Positions 14,616 through 22,708 of a stretch of 32,025 nucleotides of DNA are shown here, piece after piece (position 1 is the first letter of the stretch; every line of letters starts with the position of its first letter). The translations under genes were made by a program, and so were the position numbers. This DNA comes from Candidatus Cloacimonadota bacterium (GTDB taxonomy: Bacteria > Cloacimonadota > Cloacimonadia > Cloacimonadales > TCS61), in NCBI GenBank assembly GCA_018654125.1, contig JABIME010000279.1, positions 1-32,025 on the forward strand, in the 5' to 3' direction. The notes under the pieces were generated by a model. It saw only the letters and a list, made by a program, of their open reading frames with translations. It was not told the DNA's origin and ran no database searches.

Positions 14616-16052
14616 TTACTTCTCCAGTTTATAAAACTTAATACTTCCATTACTGGTTTTGGCAGTTATCATCTTCCCACCTTTATTTATTTTACCTGAA
14701 ATATAGTCACTTGATAATACTGATGTTGTTATTTCTATACCATTTAGATCTATTCGTGCATTAGATGTTGAAGCCTTAACCTTCAGATCAAGTGATAGAT
14801 CGAGATAAATTTTGATTGAACCATTTGAAGTGGAAAGGTAGATATCATCCTTTAGTTTTTCATCAATTTCTAAAATAATCTTCCCATTTGAAGTTACTGC
14901 TTTTTTAAAGTTGGAAGTCCCTGATACTTTAATTGAACCATTTGAAGTATGAGCTTCTGCTACCCCTTGAAGATTCTCAAATTCAATTTTACCATTACTT
15001 GTATTTGCTGTAAAACTACCTTCAGAATCTTCAATTTCTATGCTTCCGTTACTTGTTTTCAGGTTCATCTTTCCTTCACATTCGCTAATATCAATAGAAC
15101 CATTACTTGAGCTTATACTGCTAATTTTGACACCATCAGGTACTTTTATCTGGTAATGCACACTTACTTTAGGGTTCTTCTTGAGTGATGTGGTTTTGAT
15201 AGTACAATTATCTAGCACCTCTATCTTGATCTTATCAAATTCTTCTTCAGATTTTCTTGTTTCTAAAGTGGCAAAAATATCGATATAATCATTTTCCCAA
15301 CTTTCTATCTCAACAGAGCCATTTCTATTATGAACATTGAGTTTGCAACCTCGTTTTGGTTGGAATGTTTCATGGAATTCTTTTGTGATCTTTTTTTTAT
15401 CTGGTGAGTCAAAATCTATATTAACTCCTCCATGATATTCACCATCATTCACAATATGTTTAACTATAAACCCCGGATTATTCCCAATCCAGCCAATTGA
15501 GTGCTTAGTTATAAAATTGATCGCTCCACCTAGAAGTTGACCCCAAAATCCAGTAATTCGCTGCTGTTCATCGGGTGAATCAATGATAATACCGCTAGAA
15601 CTGATCTCAACGTGTTCATCATCGTCATGAACAATAATACCATCTGCGCTAATCTCGACGGTATCTTCACCCTCAGTAACAAATAAACCACCATCACGGA
15701 ATTCTACAACTGTGGTTTCATCTTCAATTATAGTTACTCTGCTATAATCAAATTCGATTTTAGCTTCATTTTCCATTAATGTATAAGTTTTCTCTATGGG
15801 TAACTCAAGTTCAACTTTTGCAATATTTTCTGATTTGACAATCATCTTACCCTTTTCCTGAATGATCTCCACATCAAAATTTTTGCTATGTTCGATCACA
15901 ATAACATTACCTTCTATAAATTCAATTTCTTTTATGTTAACGTTATCGAATTCTAAAATAATGTTTTTCTCGTTCATAAGAACTTCTTGTGTAACAGCTG
16001 ACAGGCCAATAACTGCTGCCAACATCATCATAATAAAAATAGATCTTTTCAT
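14616..16052 (-). CDS. DUF4097-type secreted beta-repeat protein
   Basis: This 478-residue protein has a signal peptide (MKRSIFIMMMLAAVIGLSA). Residues ~225-475 are a DUF4097 (putative adhesin) domain made of successive strands carrying TSNGSI/SNGKI turns: at least eight occurrences, for example SSNGSIDI, TSNGSIEIED, TSNGKIEFEN, TSNGSIKVSG and the last one, TSNGSIKFYK. This pattern fits a right-handed beta-helix. The N-terminal ~200 residues are acidic and contain tandem-like segments (VVEFRDGGLFVTEGEDTVEI, ADGIIVHDDDEHVEISSSGI). It follows the ABC-2 permease by 17 nt with GAAAGGGGG upstream of the ATG, so it belongs to the GntR operon. DUF4097 proteins often accompany stress-responsive envelope regulators; the exact role is unknown. 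Confidence 0.85.
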   Translation of the reverse strand: MKRSIFIMMMLAAVIGLSAVTQEVLMNEKNIILEFDNVNIKEIEFIEGNVIVIEHSKNFDVEIIQEKGKMIVKSENIAKVELELPIEKTYTLMENEAKIEFDYSRVTIIEDETTVVEFRDGGLFVTEGEDTVEISADGIIVHDDDEHVEISSSGIIIDSPDEQQRITGFWGQLLGGAINFITKHSIGWIGNNPGFIVKHIVNDGEYHGGVNIDFDSPDKKKITKEFHETFQPKRGCKLNVHNRNGSVEIESWENDYIDIFATLETRKSEEEFDKIKIEVLDNCTIKTTSLKKNPKVSVHYQIKVPDGVKISSISSSNGSIDISECEGKMNLKTSNGSIEIEDSEGSFTANTSNGKIEFENLQGVAEAHTSNGSIKVSGTSNFKKAVTSNGKIILEIDEKLKDDIYLSTSNGSIKIYLDLSLDLKVKASTSNARIDLNGIEITTSVLSSDYISGKINKGGKMITAKTSNGSIKFYKLEK

Positions 16053-16069
16053 TTTTCCCCCTTTCGACC

Positions 16070-16918
16070 CTATTTTATCTCTTTATTCTTGTAAATTAGT
16101 GTTGCTACCACAAATAGAACACCGCTAACAGACATTTGTAACAATGCTTTCCAATTAATTAAAATTCTCATCCATGCTTCTTCAATATAGAAAACAATGT
16201 TTTCATTAACAAGCTCGTTATCCATAGCTGATGGTGTGGCAACATTAACTAATTTTATTATGTAGTTTAATGGAAGCGGTAAATGCCATTGCATTAACGC
16301 ATTAAGTATTATAAATAGGAATTGTACTCCTACTATAATTGCCAACCCCTGCAAGAAAGCTTTATCTTTGAAAACTGCTGAGCAGAAGAATGTTAAACTT
16401 CCAATAATTATTCCTGTTTTCATAAATGAAATAACAGATTGTGCCATTCCCGCAAAAGCAGTATTGAAAATGAATTCATCTACTGAAGCCATAATTATTG
16501 CTACTACTATGAAATTAAATAGAGCAATAACAAAAAGCGCAAGCCAGTTCCCGGCAATTCCTACAATATATCTAGATAATGATTGATACCAGATAGATAC
16601 AGGTTGAGAACGATGAAATAATTCACTGTTATTCCTGATATTTTCGTTAAGCGCACCTTGTGTAAGAATTATTATGAAGATCAAACTAATGAGTCCTGGT
16701 AATCCCATAATAGCAATATTCACAATGTAATTAATGCTTTCTGAAGGTGGTGTTCCTTGAATTTGTCCGAAATCAAAATTTAGGTCACCAGTGAAATATG
16801 CTACAGCAGATATCAAGAGAATCAGAAGATAAAATCCAGCTGTTATCCATAATGGAATCATTAATGTTTTTTTACTGATCTGAAGATCTTTTATTAGTAG
16901 AGCTTTAAACTTTTTCAT
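16070..16918 (-). CDS. ABC-2 type permease of the GntR operon
   Basis: This 282-residue protein has six or seven predicted membrane helices (for example LMIPLWITAGFYLLILLISA, IAIMGLPGLISLIFIIILTQ and VSGVLFVVATLIY). The stretch NENIRNNSELFHRSQPVSIW is typical of ABC-2 permeases paired with YtrB-type ATPases, where an 'E-FHRSLPVS'-like motif precedes helix 3. The start overlaps the end of the ATPase gene by 14 nt and has AGGAGG upstream, so the two subunits are coupled. It is probably half of an exporter acting on a lipid, peptide or envelope-stress compound. Confidence 0.87.
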   Translation of the reverse strand: MKKFKALLIKDLQISKKTLMIPLWITAGFYLLILLISAVAYFTGDLNFDFGQIQGTPPSESINYIVNIAIMGLPGLISLIFIIILTQGALNENIRNNSELFHRSQPVSIWYQSLSRYIVGIAGNWLALFVIALFNFIVVAIIMASVDEFIFNTAFAGMAQSVISFMKTGIIIGSLTFFCSAVFKDKAFLQGLAIIVGVQFLFIILNALMQWHLPLPLNYIIKLVNVATPSAMDNELVNENIVFYIEEAWMRILINWKALLQMSVSGVLFVVATLIYKNKEIK

Positions 16919-17765
16919 TTGATCCTCCTACTTTTTCTAAGAATAAGTCGGAAAGTGTTGGTCTATTAATCTGTGCATCAGCAATTTCAATGCTGCTATC
17001 TAATACTGCACTCACATTTCCTAAAGTCTTGCTAATGATCTTTGGATTGTGTTGTTCTAGTTTCTCTTTTTGATCTGAAGGGACAGTAAAAATTGAATAT
17101 TGATTCTTTAATTCTTCAATATTCTCTTGTAAGATTATCTTTCCTTCATCAATAAAAATGATGTCTTGTAAAATTTGCTCAACTTCCTCAACCTGATGTG
17201 TAGAAATAATTATGGTTTTTGTTTCATCATAGAATTCACCTAGAATTGTATTAAAGAATTCTTTTCTGAAAACAATATCTAAGCCGAGTGTTGGTTCATC
17301 TAAAAGCAATATTTTTACATCTAATGAAAGTGTAATGAGAAGATATAGCTTTGTTTTCATCCCTTTGGAAAGGTTTGCTACCTTTTTTTCAGGTTTGAGA
17401 TCACTGCTGGCAAGTAATTCCATTGCTTTTTCATTATTCCAAGAGCTGTTTATGGCAGAGACATAATCCATTGTCTGTTTTACAGTTAATCTATCATCTA
17501 AGCTGTTTACATCTGGTATGAATGCAATATCCTCATGGACTGATTCCTGATGTCTCTTTATTGGTTTTCCTAATATGTCAATTTCTCCCTTATGTTTTAA
17601 AAAGCCAAGAATGCATCTCATAAATGTTGACTTTCCCGCTCCATTTTTTCCGAGTAATCCAATTATTCTACCTGCTGGTATTTCAAGTTCAACATTATCA
17701 AGTGCCTTGAATTTCCCATAATATTTTGTCAGATTATTCACTTTAATTATATTCTGCTGTGTCAC
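16905..17765 (-). CDS. ABC transporter ATPase, YtrB type
   Basis: This 286-residue ATPase has Walker A GLLGKNGAGKST, a degenerate signature LSKGMKTKLYL, Walker B ILLLDEPTLGLD and switch motif ISTHQ. The LSKGM signature and the C-terminal ~70-residue extension are typical of exporters controlled by YtrA-like GntR regulators. It overlaps the GntR gene by 4 nt (ATGA at 17762-17765) and the permease by 14 nt, so regulator, ATPase and permease form one translationally coupled unit. The last ~20 residues lie in the overlap region. Confidence 0.9.
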   Translation of the reverse strand: MTQQNIIKVNNLTKYYGKFKALDNVELEIPAGRIIGLLGKNGAGKSTFMRCILGFLKHKGEIDILGKPIKRHQESVHEDIAFIPDVNSLDDRLTVKQTMDYVSAINSSWNNEKAMELLASSDLKPEKKVANLSKGMKTKLYLLITLSLDVKILLLDEPTLGLDIVFRKEFFNTILGEFYDETKTIIISTHQVEEVEQILQDIIFIDEGKIILQENIEELKNQYSIFTVPSDQKEKLEQHNPKIISKTLGNVSAVLDSSIEIADAQINRPTLSDLFLEKVGGSNEKV

Positions 17766-18136
17766 TTCTCCCCTCCTCTATCATAGGATTCTTCAATTAA
17801 TTTTACTAGATCTAGTTTGGAAACGCCAAGTGATCTGCTTTTTGATACTAGCTTTCTTAGATCTGCTTCTATAAATTCATCATAGGTTTTAGCCTTTAAT
17901 TTCTTCTGTGCACCTTTTTCCACAAACATCCCAATTCCTCTTTTCTTAAAAAGAATACCTTCGTTAAGAAGCTCACTAATGGCATTTGAAACCGTCTGAG
18001 GATTTAACCTGTATTGTTTAGCCATAATGCGGATTGAAGGCACAGCTTCTTCTTCTTCTAAAGAACCAAAGATGATTGCTTTTTCTATCTCATCTTTTAT
18101 CTGTAGATAGATTGGAGTACTTTCATCAAACTTCAT
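17762..18136 (-). CDS. GntR-family repressor, YtrA subfamily
   Basis: This 124-residue protein has the short YtrA layout: an N-terminal winged helix (PIYLQIKDEIEKAIIFG, then VPSIRIMAKQYRLNPQTVSN and the wing FKKRGIGMFVEKGA) and only ~45 helical residues behind it, without a large effector domain. YtrA proteins repress adjacent ABC-transporter operons and are relieved by cell-wall-active compounds in known cases. Here it is the first gene of a coupled GntR-ATPase-permease-DUF4097 operon. AGGAGG precedes the ATG at 18136, and a candidate operator lies at 18154-18179. Confidence 0.92.
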   Translation of the reverse strand: MKFDESTPIYLQIKDEIEKAIIFGSLEEEEAVPSIRIMAKQYRLNPQTVSNAISELLNEGILFKKRGIGMFVEKGAQKKLKAKTYDEFIEADLRKLVSKSRSLGVSKLDLVKLIEESYDRGGEK

Positions 18137-18153
18137 TTTACCTCCTTCTGTTT

Positions 18154-18179
18154 TACTGTATGGGTCAAGTGGTACACTA
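18154..18179 (-). promoter_or_regulatory. Candidate YtrA operator
   Basis: TACTGTA (18154-18160) and TACACTA (18173-18179) form an inverted repeat with 6 of 7 arm positions matching across a 12-bp spacer. It resembles the AGTGTA-N13-TACACT type known for Bacillus subtilis YtrA. A TTGACA on the minus strand (18190-18195) lies just upstream, but no good -10 box was found at normal spacing. Confidence 0.5.
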
Positions 18180-18217
18180 GAGATCTATTTGTCAATAACT
18201 TTTTTTCTTACATTGCA

Positions 18218-18243
18218 AAAAGCCCTGCTAATTCAGGGCTTTT
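18218..18243 (-). terminator. Terminator at the end of the polysaccharide cluster
   Basis: AAAAGCCCTG (18218-18227) and CAGGGCTTTT (18234-18243) form a perfect 10-bp stem with a 6-nt loop. The T run of the stem gives a U tail on the minus strand. It lies 36 bases past the stop of the epimerase gene. Confidence 0.9.
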
Positions 18244-18278
18244 AAGAAGGCTATGTCCTTACTTTTTATTGTTTTATG

Positions 18279-19346
18279 CTATTCTAATAATTTATTGATT
18301 ATTTTTTCTGAAGCTTCACCATTTCCGTATAAATTGATTTTGTAGTCATTTTGTTTTTTACTCATTTTTTTATAACCTGAGATAATTTTATTCTCATTTG
18401 CTCCAACAATTTCATTAAAGCCATTTTCTACAAGTTCCACCCATTCAGTTTCATCTCTTAATGTAACACATGGTTTTCTAAAGAAAAATGCTTCTTTTTG
18501 CAAACCACCACTATCGGTCATTACCAATGAGCAATTCTGTAGTAAATAGATCATCTCTAAATATCCAACCGGATCAATAAAGATAAGTTGTGAGTTAGTT
18601 GTTATAAGTTTTGAAATGGAGATAATTTTCTTTGTTCGCGGATGAAGTGGAAGAATTATAGGAAGTTTATGTGAGATTTTATTGAGAGCATTAAAAATTG
18701 AAGTCAAACGTTTAGGATCATCAGTATTTTCTGCTCGATGTATTGTTGCCAGAATGAATTCCTCTGGAACCTCAATTTCAGGTTTCTGTGCAAGATCAGT
18801 GTAAAAAATAGCTGCATCCTGCATAACATCACCACACTTTACAATTTGTGTAAGCGAATTCTTTCCTATACCTTCATTCTGTAGATTCTGCACCGCAGTA
18901 TCTGTTGGACAAAATAGTATATCACTGATTTTATCTGTTAGTATTCTGTTAATTTCTTCCGGCATATTTCTATTAAAGGAACGCAAGCCAGCTTCTACAT
19001 GAGCAACTTTGATATGGAGCTTTTTAGCAGCTAAAGACCCAGCAATAGTGGAATTTGTATCACCATAAATCAGAATCCAATCAGGTTTTTCATCAAGTAA
19101 TACTTCTTCAATTTTTTCTATCATCCTCCCGGTCATTGCACCATGAGAAAGACTGTTTATCTCAAGATTATAGTCTGGTTTGGGAATGTGCATCTGCTCA
19201 AAGAAGATCTCGCTCATATTAGCATCAAAGTGTTGCCCGGTATGAACAATGATCTCTTTAATTTCACTATGCTTTGCAATTTCTCTGCTGACTACTGCTG
19301 CTTTTATAAACTGCGGTCTTGCACCAATTATTGTCATAAGTTTCAT
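18279..19346 (-). CDS. wecB: Non-hydrolysing UDP-GlcNAc 2-epimerase (WecB/WbpI family)
   Basis: This 355-residue enzyme interconverts UDP-N-acetylglucosamine and UDP-N-acetylmannosamine, or a related UDP-diacetamido sugar. Family marks are GARPQFIKAAVVSREI at the N-terminus, IYGDTNST, HVEAGLRSFNRNMPEEINR, IHRAENTDD and the UDP-binding MTDSGGLQKEA. Length is usual for the family. The GARPQFIK start is the form I associate with WbpI-like enzymes of O-antigen clusters rather than classical WecB; substrate cannot be fixed from sequence alone. Its ATG overlaps the upstream glycosyltransferase stop (ATGA). It is the last gene of the cluster and supplies a precursor sugar nucleotide. Confidence 0.9.
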   Translation of the reverse strand: MKLMTIIGARPQFIKAAVVSREIAKHSEIKEIIVHTGQHFDANMSEIFFEQMHIPKPDYNLEINSLSHGAMTGRMIEKIEEVLLDEKPDWILIYGDTNSTIAGSLAAKKLHIKVAHVEAGLRSFNRNMPEEINRILTDKISDILFCPTDTAVQNLQNEGIGKNSLTQIVKCGDVMQDAAIFYTDLAQKPEIEVPEEFILATIHRAENTDDPKRLTSIFNALNKISHKLPIILPLHPRTKKIISISKLITTNSQLIFIDPVGYLEMIYLLQNCSLVMTDSGGLQKEAFFFRKPCVTLRDETEWVELVENGFNEIVGANENKIISGYKKMSKKQNDYKINLYGNGEASEKIINKLLE

Positions 19347-20542
19347 TTGTTGTATCCTACGATTTTATTAATCTCAAATTCTATCTGTTCAGCTTGCTTT
19401 TCACGATTATAATATTTTTCAACAAATTCACGACCCGACTTCCCCATTGAAGCTAATTCCTCAGAGTTATTTTTTAAATAAAGGATTTTTTCAGCTAATT
19501 GCTCTGAATTCTCTACATCTACACATAACCCACAACCAGCTTTATCAATAATATCTACAGATTCACCCCAACCTGAAATGATTACTGGAAGTTCACATGC
19601 CATATATCCAAAAATCTTAACTGGAATTGTTCCCTTACATAACTCAAACTTCTTAGTTGTACTTATCCCTATTGATGCTTTAGATAGGTAGTATTGTATC
19701 TTCTCGATTGGCACACTTTCAATAAATTTTACTTTATCCAAGTCATATTCTTCTGACAAAGCAATCATATCATTTTTCTTCGCACCATCTCCTATAAATT
19801 GGAATTCGATATCCTCATTTCGTAATATTTTTGCTGCTTCAATAATTGTATCAACACTATGTATCAAACCCATAGTTCCAGTATAACAAACTTTAAAACG
19901 ACGATCTCTCTCTGATACTTTATTATATAGGGTTAAATCAACTCCATTTGGGATACATATTGTTTTATCTGGGAATTTTTTTGATACATAATCTTTAATC
20001 CCCTCTGTCAATCCAACAATAAGATCTGATTTTGTGTATATTGCATTTTCTAATTTTTCTGCCAGTTTAATCGCTCTCTTATTATTCAATTCACCAAGAT
20101 CAATTGCAGATTTAGGCCAAAGATCTCTCACTTCAAATACAATACGAACTTTTGGGTGAAATGCTTTTAACATCAGACCAATTCCAGCTACAAAAAGTGG
20201 AGGTGATGATATATAAATTAGATCATAATTCTTCCATTGTAACATTGCATTTAAAAAACCCATGAACATGAAACTAATATAAAATAAAATCCGCGTAATA
20301 AAATTCTTTTTTCTAGAAGTAAAAACCCAAACTCTATTGATAATAAAATTTTCCATTTTCTCTTTCATTGAGATTTTATGTTTGTAACCTTTGAAAAAGA
20401 CACCTTTAGGATGATTTGGAAGTTCGGTTAGAACAGTGACATCATGCATTTTATTAGCTAAGTATCTAACATTTGCCAGGGCTCTATTTGTAGTGGCTCC
20501 AATCTCTGGGAAAAAATATTGAGTAATGTATAGTATTTTCAT
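19343..20542 (-). CDS. GT4 glycosyltransferase, WbuB-like
   Basis: This 399-residue protein has two Rossmann-like halves of the GT-B fold. N-terminal features are MKILYITQYFFPEIGATTNR and YISSPPLFVAGIGLMLK; the C-terminal half has VCYTGTMGLIHSVDTIIEAA, FIGDGAKKNDM and the nucleotide-sugar pocket region CKGTIPVKIFGYMACELPVI. The sequence fits WbuB-type enzymes, which commonly act next to WecB/FnlC epimerases and transfer N-acetylated amino sugars. ATG 20542 (AAGG upstream) is preferred to an in-frame TTG at 20566 that overlaps the previous stop. A membrane-associated stretch (ILFYISFMFMGFLNAML) lies in the N-terminal half. Confidence 0.88.
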   Translation of the reverse strand: MKILYITQYFFPEIGATTNRALANVRYLANKMHDVTVLTELPNHPKGVFFKGYKHKISMKEKMENFIINRVWVFTSRKKNFITRILFYISFMFMGFLNAMLQWKNYDLIYISSPPLFVAGIGLMLKAFHPKVRIVFEVRDLWPKSAIDLGELNNKRAIKLAEKLENAIYTKSDLIVGLTEGIKDYVSKKFPDKTICIPNGVDLTLYNKVSERDRRFKVCYTGTMGLIHSVDTIIEAAKILRNEDIEFQFIGDGAKKNDMIALSEEYDLDKVKFIESVPIEKIQYYLSKASIGISTTKKFELCKGTIPVKIFGYMACELPVIISGWGESVDIIDKAGCGLCVDVENSEQLAEKILYLKNNSEELASMGKSGREFVEKYYNREKQAEQIEFEINKIVGYNK

Positions 20543-20562
20543 ATTACCTTTTGCACTTTTTT

Positions 20563-21648
20563 TCAACTCTTTTGTTTAAACTTCTCATATTCATTTAGTA
20601 TAATATTTGAGTTATCTAACCAATTATAGTTTTCTTTTACAAAATTAACAGCATTTTTTGACATCTCCCACCTTAGTTCTCTATCGTTATACAATAGTAG
20701 TATCTTCTTTGCTATTTCCTTTGCATTTTTAGGAGGTACAAGAAATCCAGTTTTATTATCTTCTATAACTTCTGGTAGTCCACCTATATCAGAAACTATT
20801 GAGGGAACTCCACTTGCTGCTACTTCTAATACAGACACCCCAAACGATTCATATTCTATAGAAGGGAATACTGCAACATCAAAATTGCAGATGTACTTTT
20901 CAATTTTCTCGTGAGGTATTCTTCCAAAAAGTTTTACCTTATTTTCCATATTTTTTTGTTCTATTATCTTTTCGATCTTCTCTCTATCCTCACCTTCTCC
21001 AATAATCTGTAATTCAATCTCAGGAATATCTTTTTTGACAATTTCTATCGCCTCTATTAAGTATTTGTATCCATATAATAATCTTAGGCCTTTAGTGATT
21101 CCTACAATAAAATTCTCTGAATCATTCTTCTTGCAATTGAATTTTTCAATATCTACTCCAAAAGGAGTTCTTGTAATTGATTTTGTTGTATAAATCCTAG
21201 ATTCTTTACATAAGAATTCAGAAGTTGCAAATATTTTATCAGCTCGATGAAAAACAAATTTCAAGATAATTCTGTTTAGGTTGCTTAATTTAGGAAAAAT
21301 TATAGCATCATACCCCCAAATGGAAACAATTAATGGTTTAAATCCAGACAAAGCACCAAATAATCCATAACTTGAAGCAAAATGGGCATGCACAAAATCG
21401 GGTTTAAATCTATTAATTATTTTCCGACAATACTTAACTGAATCGATCAATACACCAAATCTGTTGTATTCTAGATTACTCTTACGTTTATTATATGCCT
21501 TTGATTCAATTATGTGTACATTATGCTTTGAACTTTCCGCTGGTAATAAGCTTACAATTTCAACATAATAACCATGATCAGAAAATAGATCTGCCATTCT
21601 TTGAGTATGAATAGAGCTAGCATCTGCTAAAAATAGAATTTTCTTCAT
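20563..21648 (-). CDS. GT4 glycosyltransferase
   Basis: This 361-residue protein has the GT-B fold typical of family GT4: N-terminal SSIHTQRMADLF and VHAHFASSYGLFG, then PFGVDIEKF and the C-terminal half VGITKGLRLLYGYKYLIEAI, IIGEGEDREKIE. The E-x7-E donor-binding motif is ESFGVSVLE, within FPSIEYESFGVSVLEVAASG. It probably adds one sugar to the lipid-linked repeat unit at the cytoplasmic face. It lies between two other glycosyltransferases of the same cluster; linkage and sugar are unknown. Confidence 0.88.
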   Translation of the reverse strand: MKKILFLADASSIHTQRMADLFSDHGYYVEIVSLLPAESSKHNVHIIESKAYNKRKSNLEYNRFGVLIDSVKYCRKIINRFKPDFVHAHFASSYGLFGALSGFKPLIVSIWGYDAIIFPKLSNLNRIILKFVFHRADKIFATSEFLCKESRIYTTKSITRTPFGVDIEKFNCKKNDSENFIVGITKGLRLLYGYKYLIEAIEIVKKDIPEIELQIIGEGEDREKIEKIIEQKNMENKVKLFGRIPHEKIEKYICNFDVAVFPSIEYESFGVSVLEVAASGVPSIVSDIGGLPEVIEDNKTGFLVPPKNAKEIAKKILLLYNDRELRWEMSKNAVNFVKENYNWLDNSNIILNEYEKFKQKS

Positions 21649-21673
21649 TTTTAATACCGTTAATCTATACTGG

Positions 21674-22708
21674 TCAAGAGCTTAAATCCTTGATAATTTG
21701 TTTACATTTGTATTCCCAAGTTATCTCAGGATTTTTTTGCAGATCATATACGTTAGATAATAATTCCGTATATAATTCCCGATTTTCGAGTATAATCTTA
21801 GTTTTTGTATAATAATCTTCCATATTACCTGAATCTGCAACTAACCCAATTTCATGACGATTTACGAAGTTTTTAGTTACAGTAGAATTGGAAACTATCA
21901 TTGGTGTGTTGATACTGACGTAATCCATTAGTTTAACTGGGAAAGCTAGGTTCCCATATTCTGAATTAGTTAGTGGTATAACCGCTATTTGTGGTTGAAA
22001 ATCTAATTGTTCTAAATCTTTATGATGAATATTAAACCAACTTTCAGATTGCCATTTATCAATTTTTTTAATCTCATTCTTACGACAAAAGAAAGTAACT
22101 GAAATATCTAATTCTTTAGAAAGTTTTTCACAAACCAATAAAAAACATTCGATATCATATTGTGGTCCAGTACCACCGGCATAAAAAATTGAGTTTTGCT
22201 TAACTCTTCCTAATTCAATACTTGAGCTAAATCCTGGTGGCAAGATTTTGTAGTTTTCTAAAGAAAGCTTTTGAGCCATTAATTCACTTGGAACATAAAT
22301 TACTTTGCACATTTGTTTATAAACGTAATAACTAAATAACCAAAATAAATGTGCAAAAATTACTCGATAATTATTCCATAGCCAATATTGTTTATATTTT
22401 GGATAAATATCTCGAATATATACAGATATTGGTATTTTTTTTATTCTGAATTTTAATAAGAGGAGAAACTCGGAAAATAGCATTCCACTATTTGTTGATT
22501 CTATGTAAACTCCCGAGAAATCACTAGTTCTTTTAGAAAACAATAACTTCAGTGCATTATTCATTCTCTGCTTTCTAGATCCACTAATTGATTCAAAGGG
22601 TACATTAATTTTTTGAAAAGTATTAATAATTGCTCTCATCCTTCTAGCTGGAGCGATATTTCTCACTGATAAATCGTACATTGCTAATATTAATAATTTA
22701 TTTTTCAT
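21674..22708 (-). CDS. Divergent GT-B glycosyltransferase
   Basis: This 344-residue protein begins MKNKLLILAMYDLSVRNIAP. The N-terminal half has a hydrophobic face (VIFAHLFWLFSYYVY) and IYVPSELMAQKL. The C-terminal half shows IFYAGGTGPQYDIECFL and the donor region VIPLTNSEYGNLAFPVKLMDY, with LPPGFSSS between them. The usual E-x7-E motif is replaced by a K-L-M-D-Y element, as in WbuB-like and GT4-like outliers. The ATG at 22708 overlaps the upstream gene by 11 nt; an in-frame TTG at 22729 has no ribosome site and is rejected. Assigned as glycosyltransferase from fold pattern and context. Confidence 0.78.
   Translation of the reverse strand: MKNKLLILAMYDLSVRNIAPARRMRAIINTFQKINVPFESISGSRKQRMNNALKLLFSKRTSDFSGVYIESTNSGMLFSEFLLLLKFRIKKIPISVYIRDIYPKYKQYWLWNNYRVIFAHLFWLFSYYVYKQMCKVIYVPSELMAQKLSLENYKILPPGFSSSIELGRVKQNSIFYAGGTGPQYDIECFLLVCEKLSKELDISVTFFCRKNEIKKIDKWQSESWFNIHHKDLEQLDFQPQIAVIPLTNSEYGNLAFPVKLMDYVSINTPMIVSNSTVTKNFVNRHEIGLVADSGNMEDYYTKTKIILENRELYTELLSNVYDLQKNPEITWEYKCKQIIKDLSS

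Noticed and set aside
14616..15400. Repeated CCATTTGAAGT-like DNA units considered as tandem or CRISPR-like repeats
   Set aside because: They are uneven in spacing and diverged, and correspond exactly to the TSNGSI protein motifs of the DUF4097 domain, so they are coding repeats.
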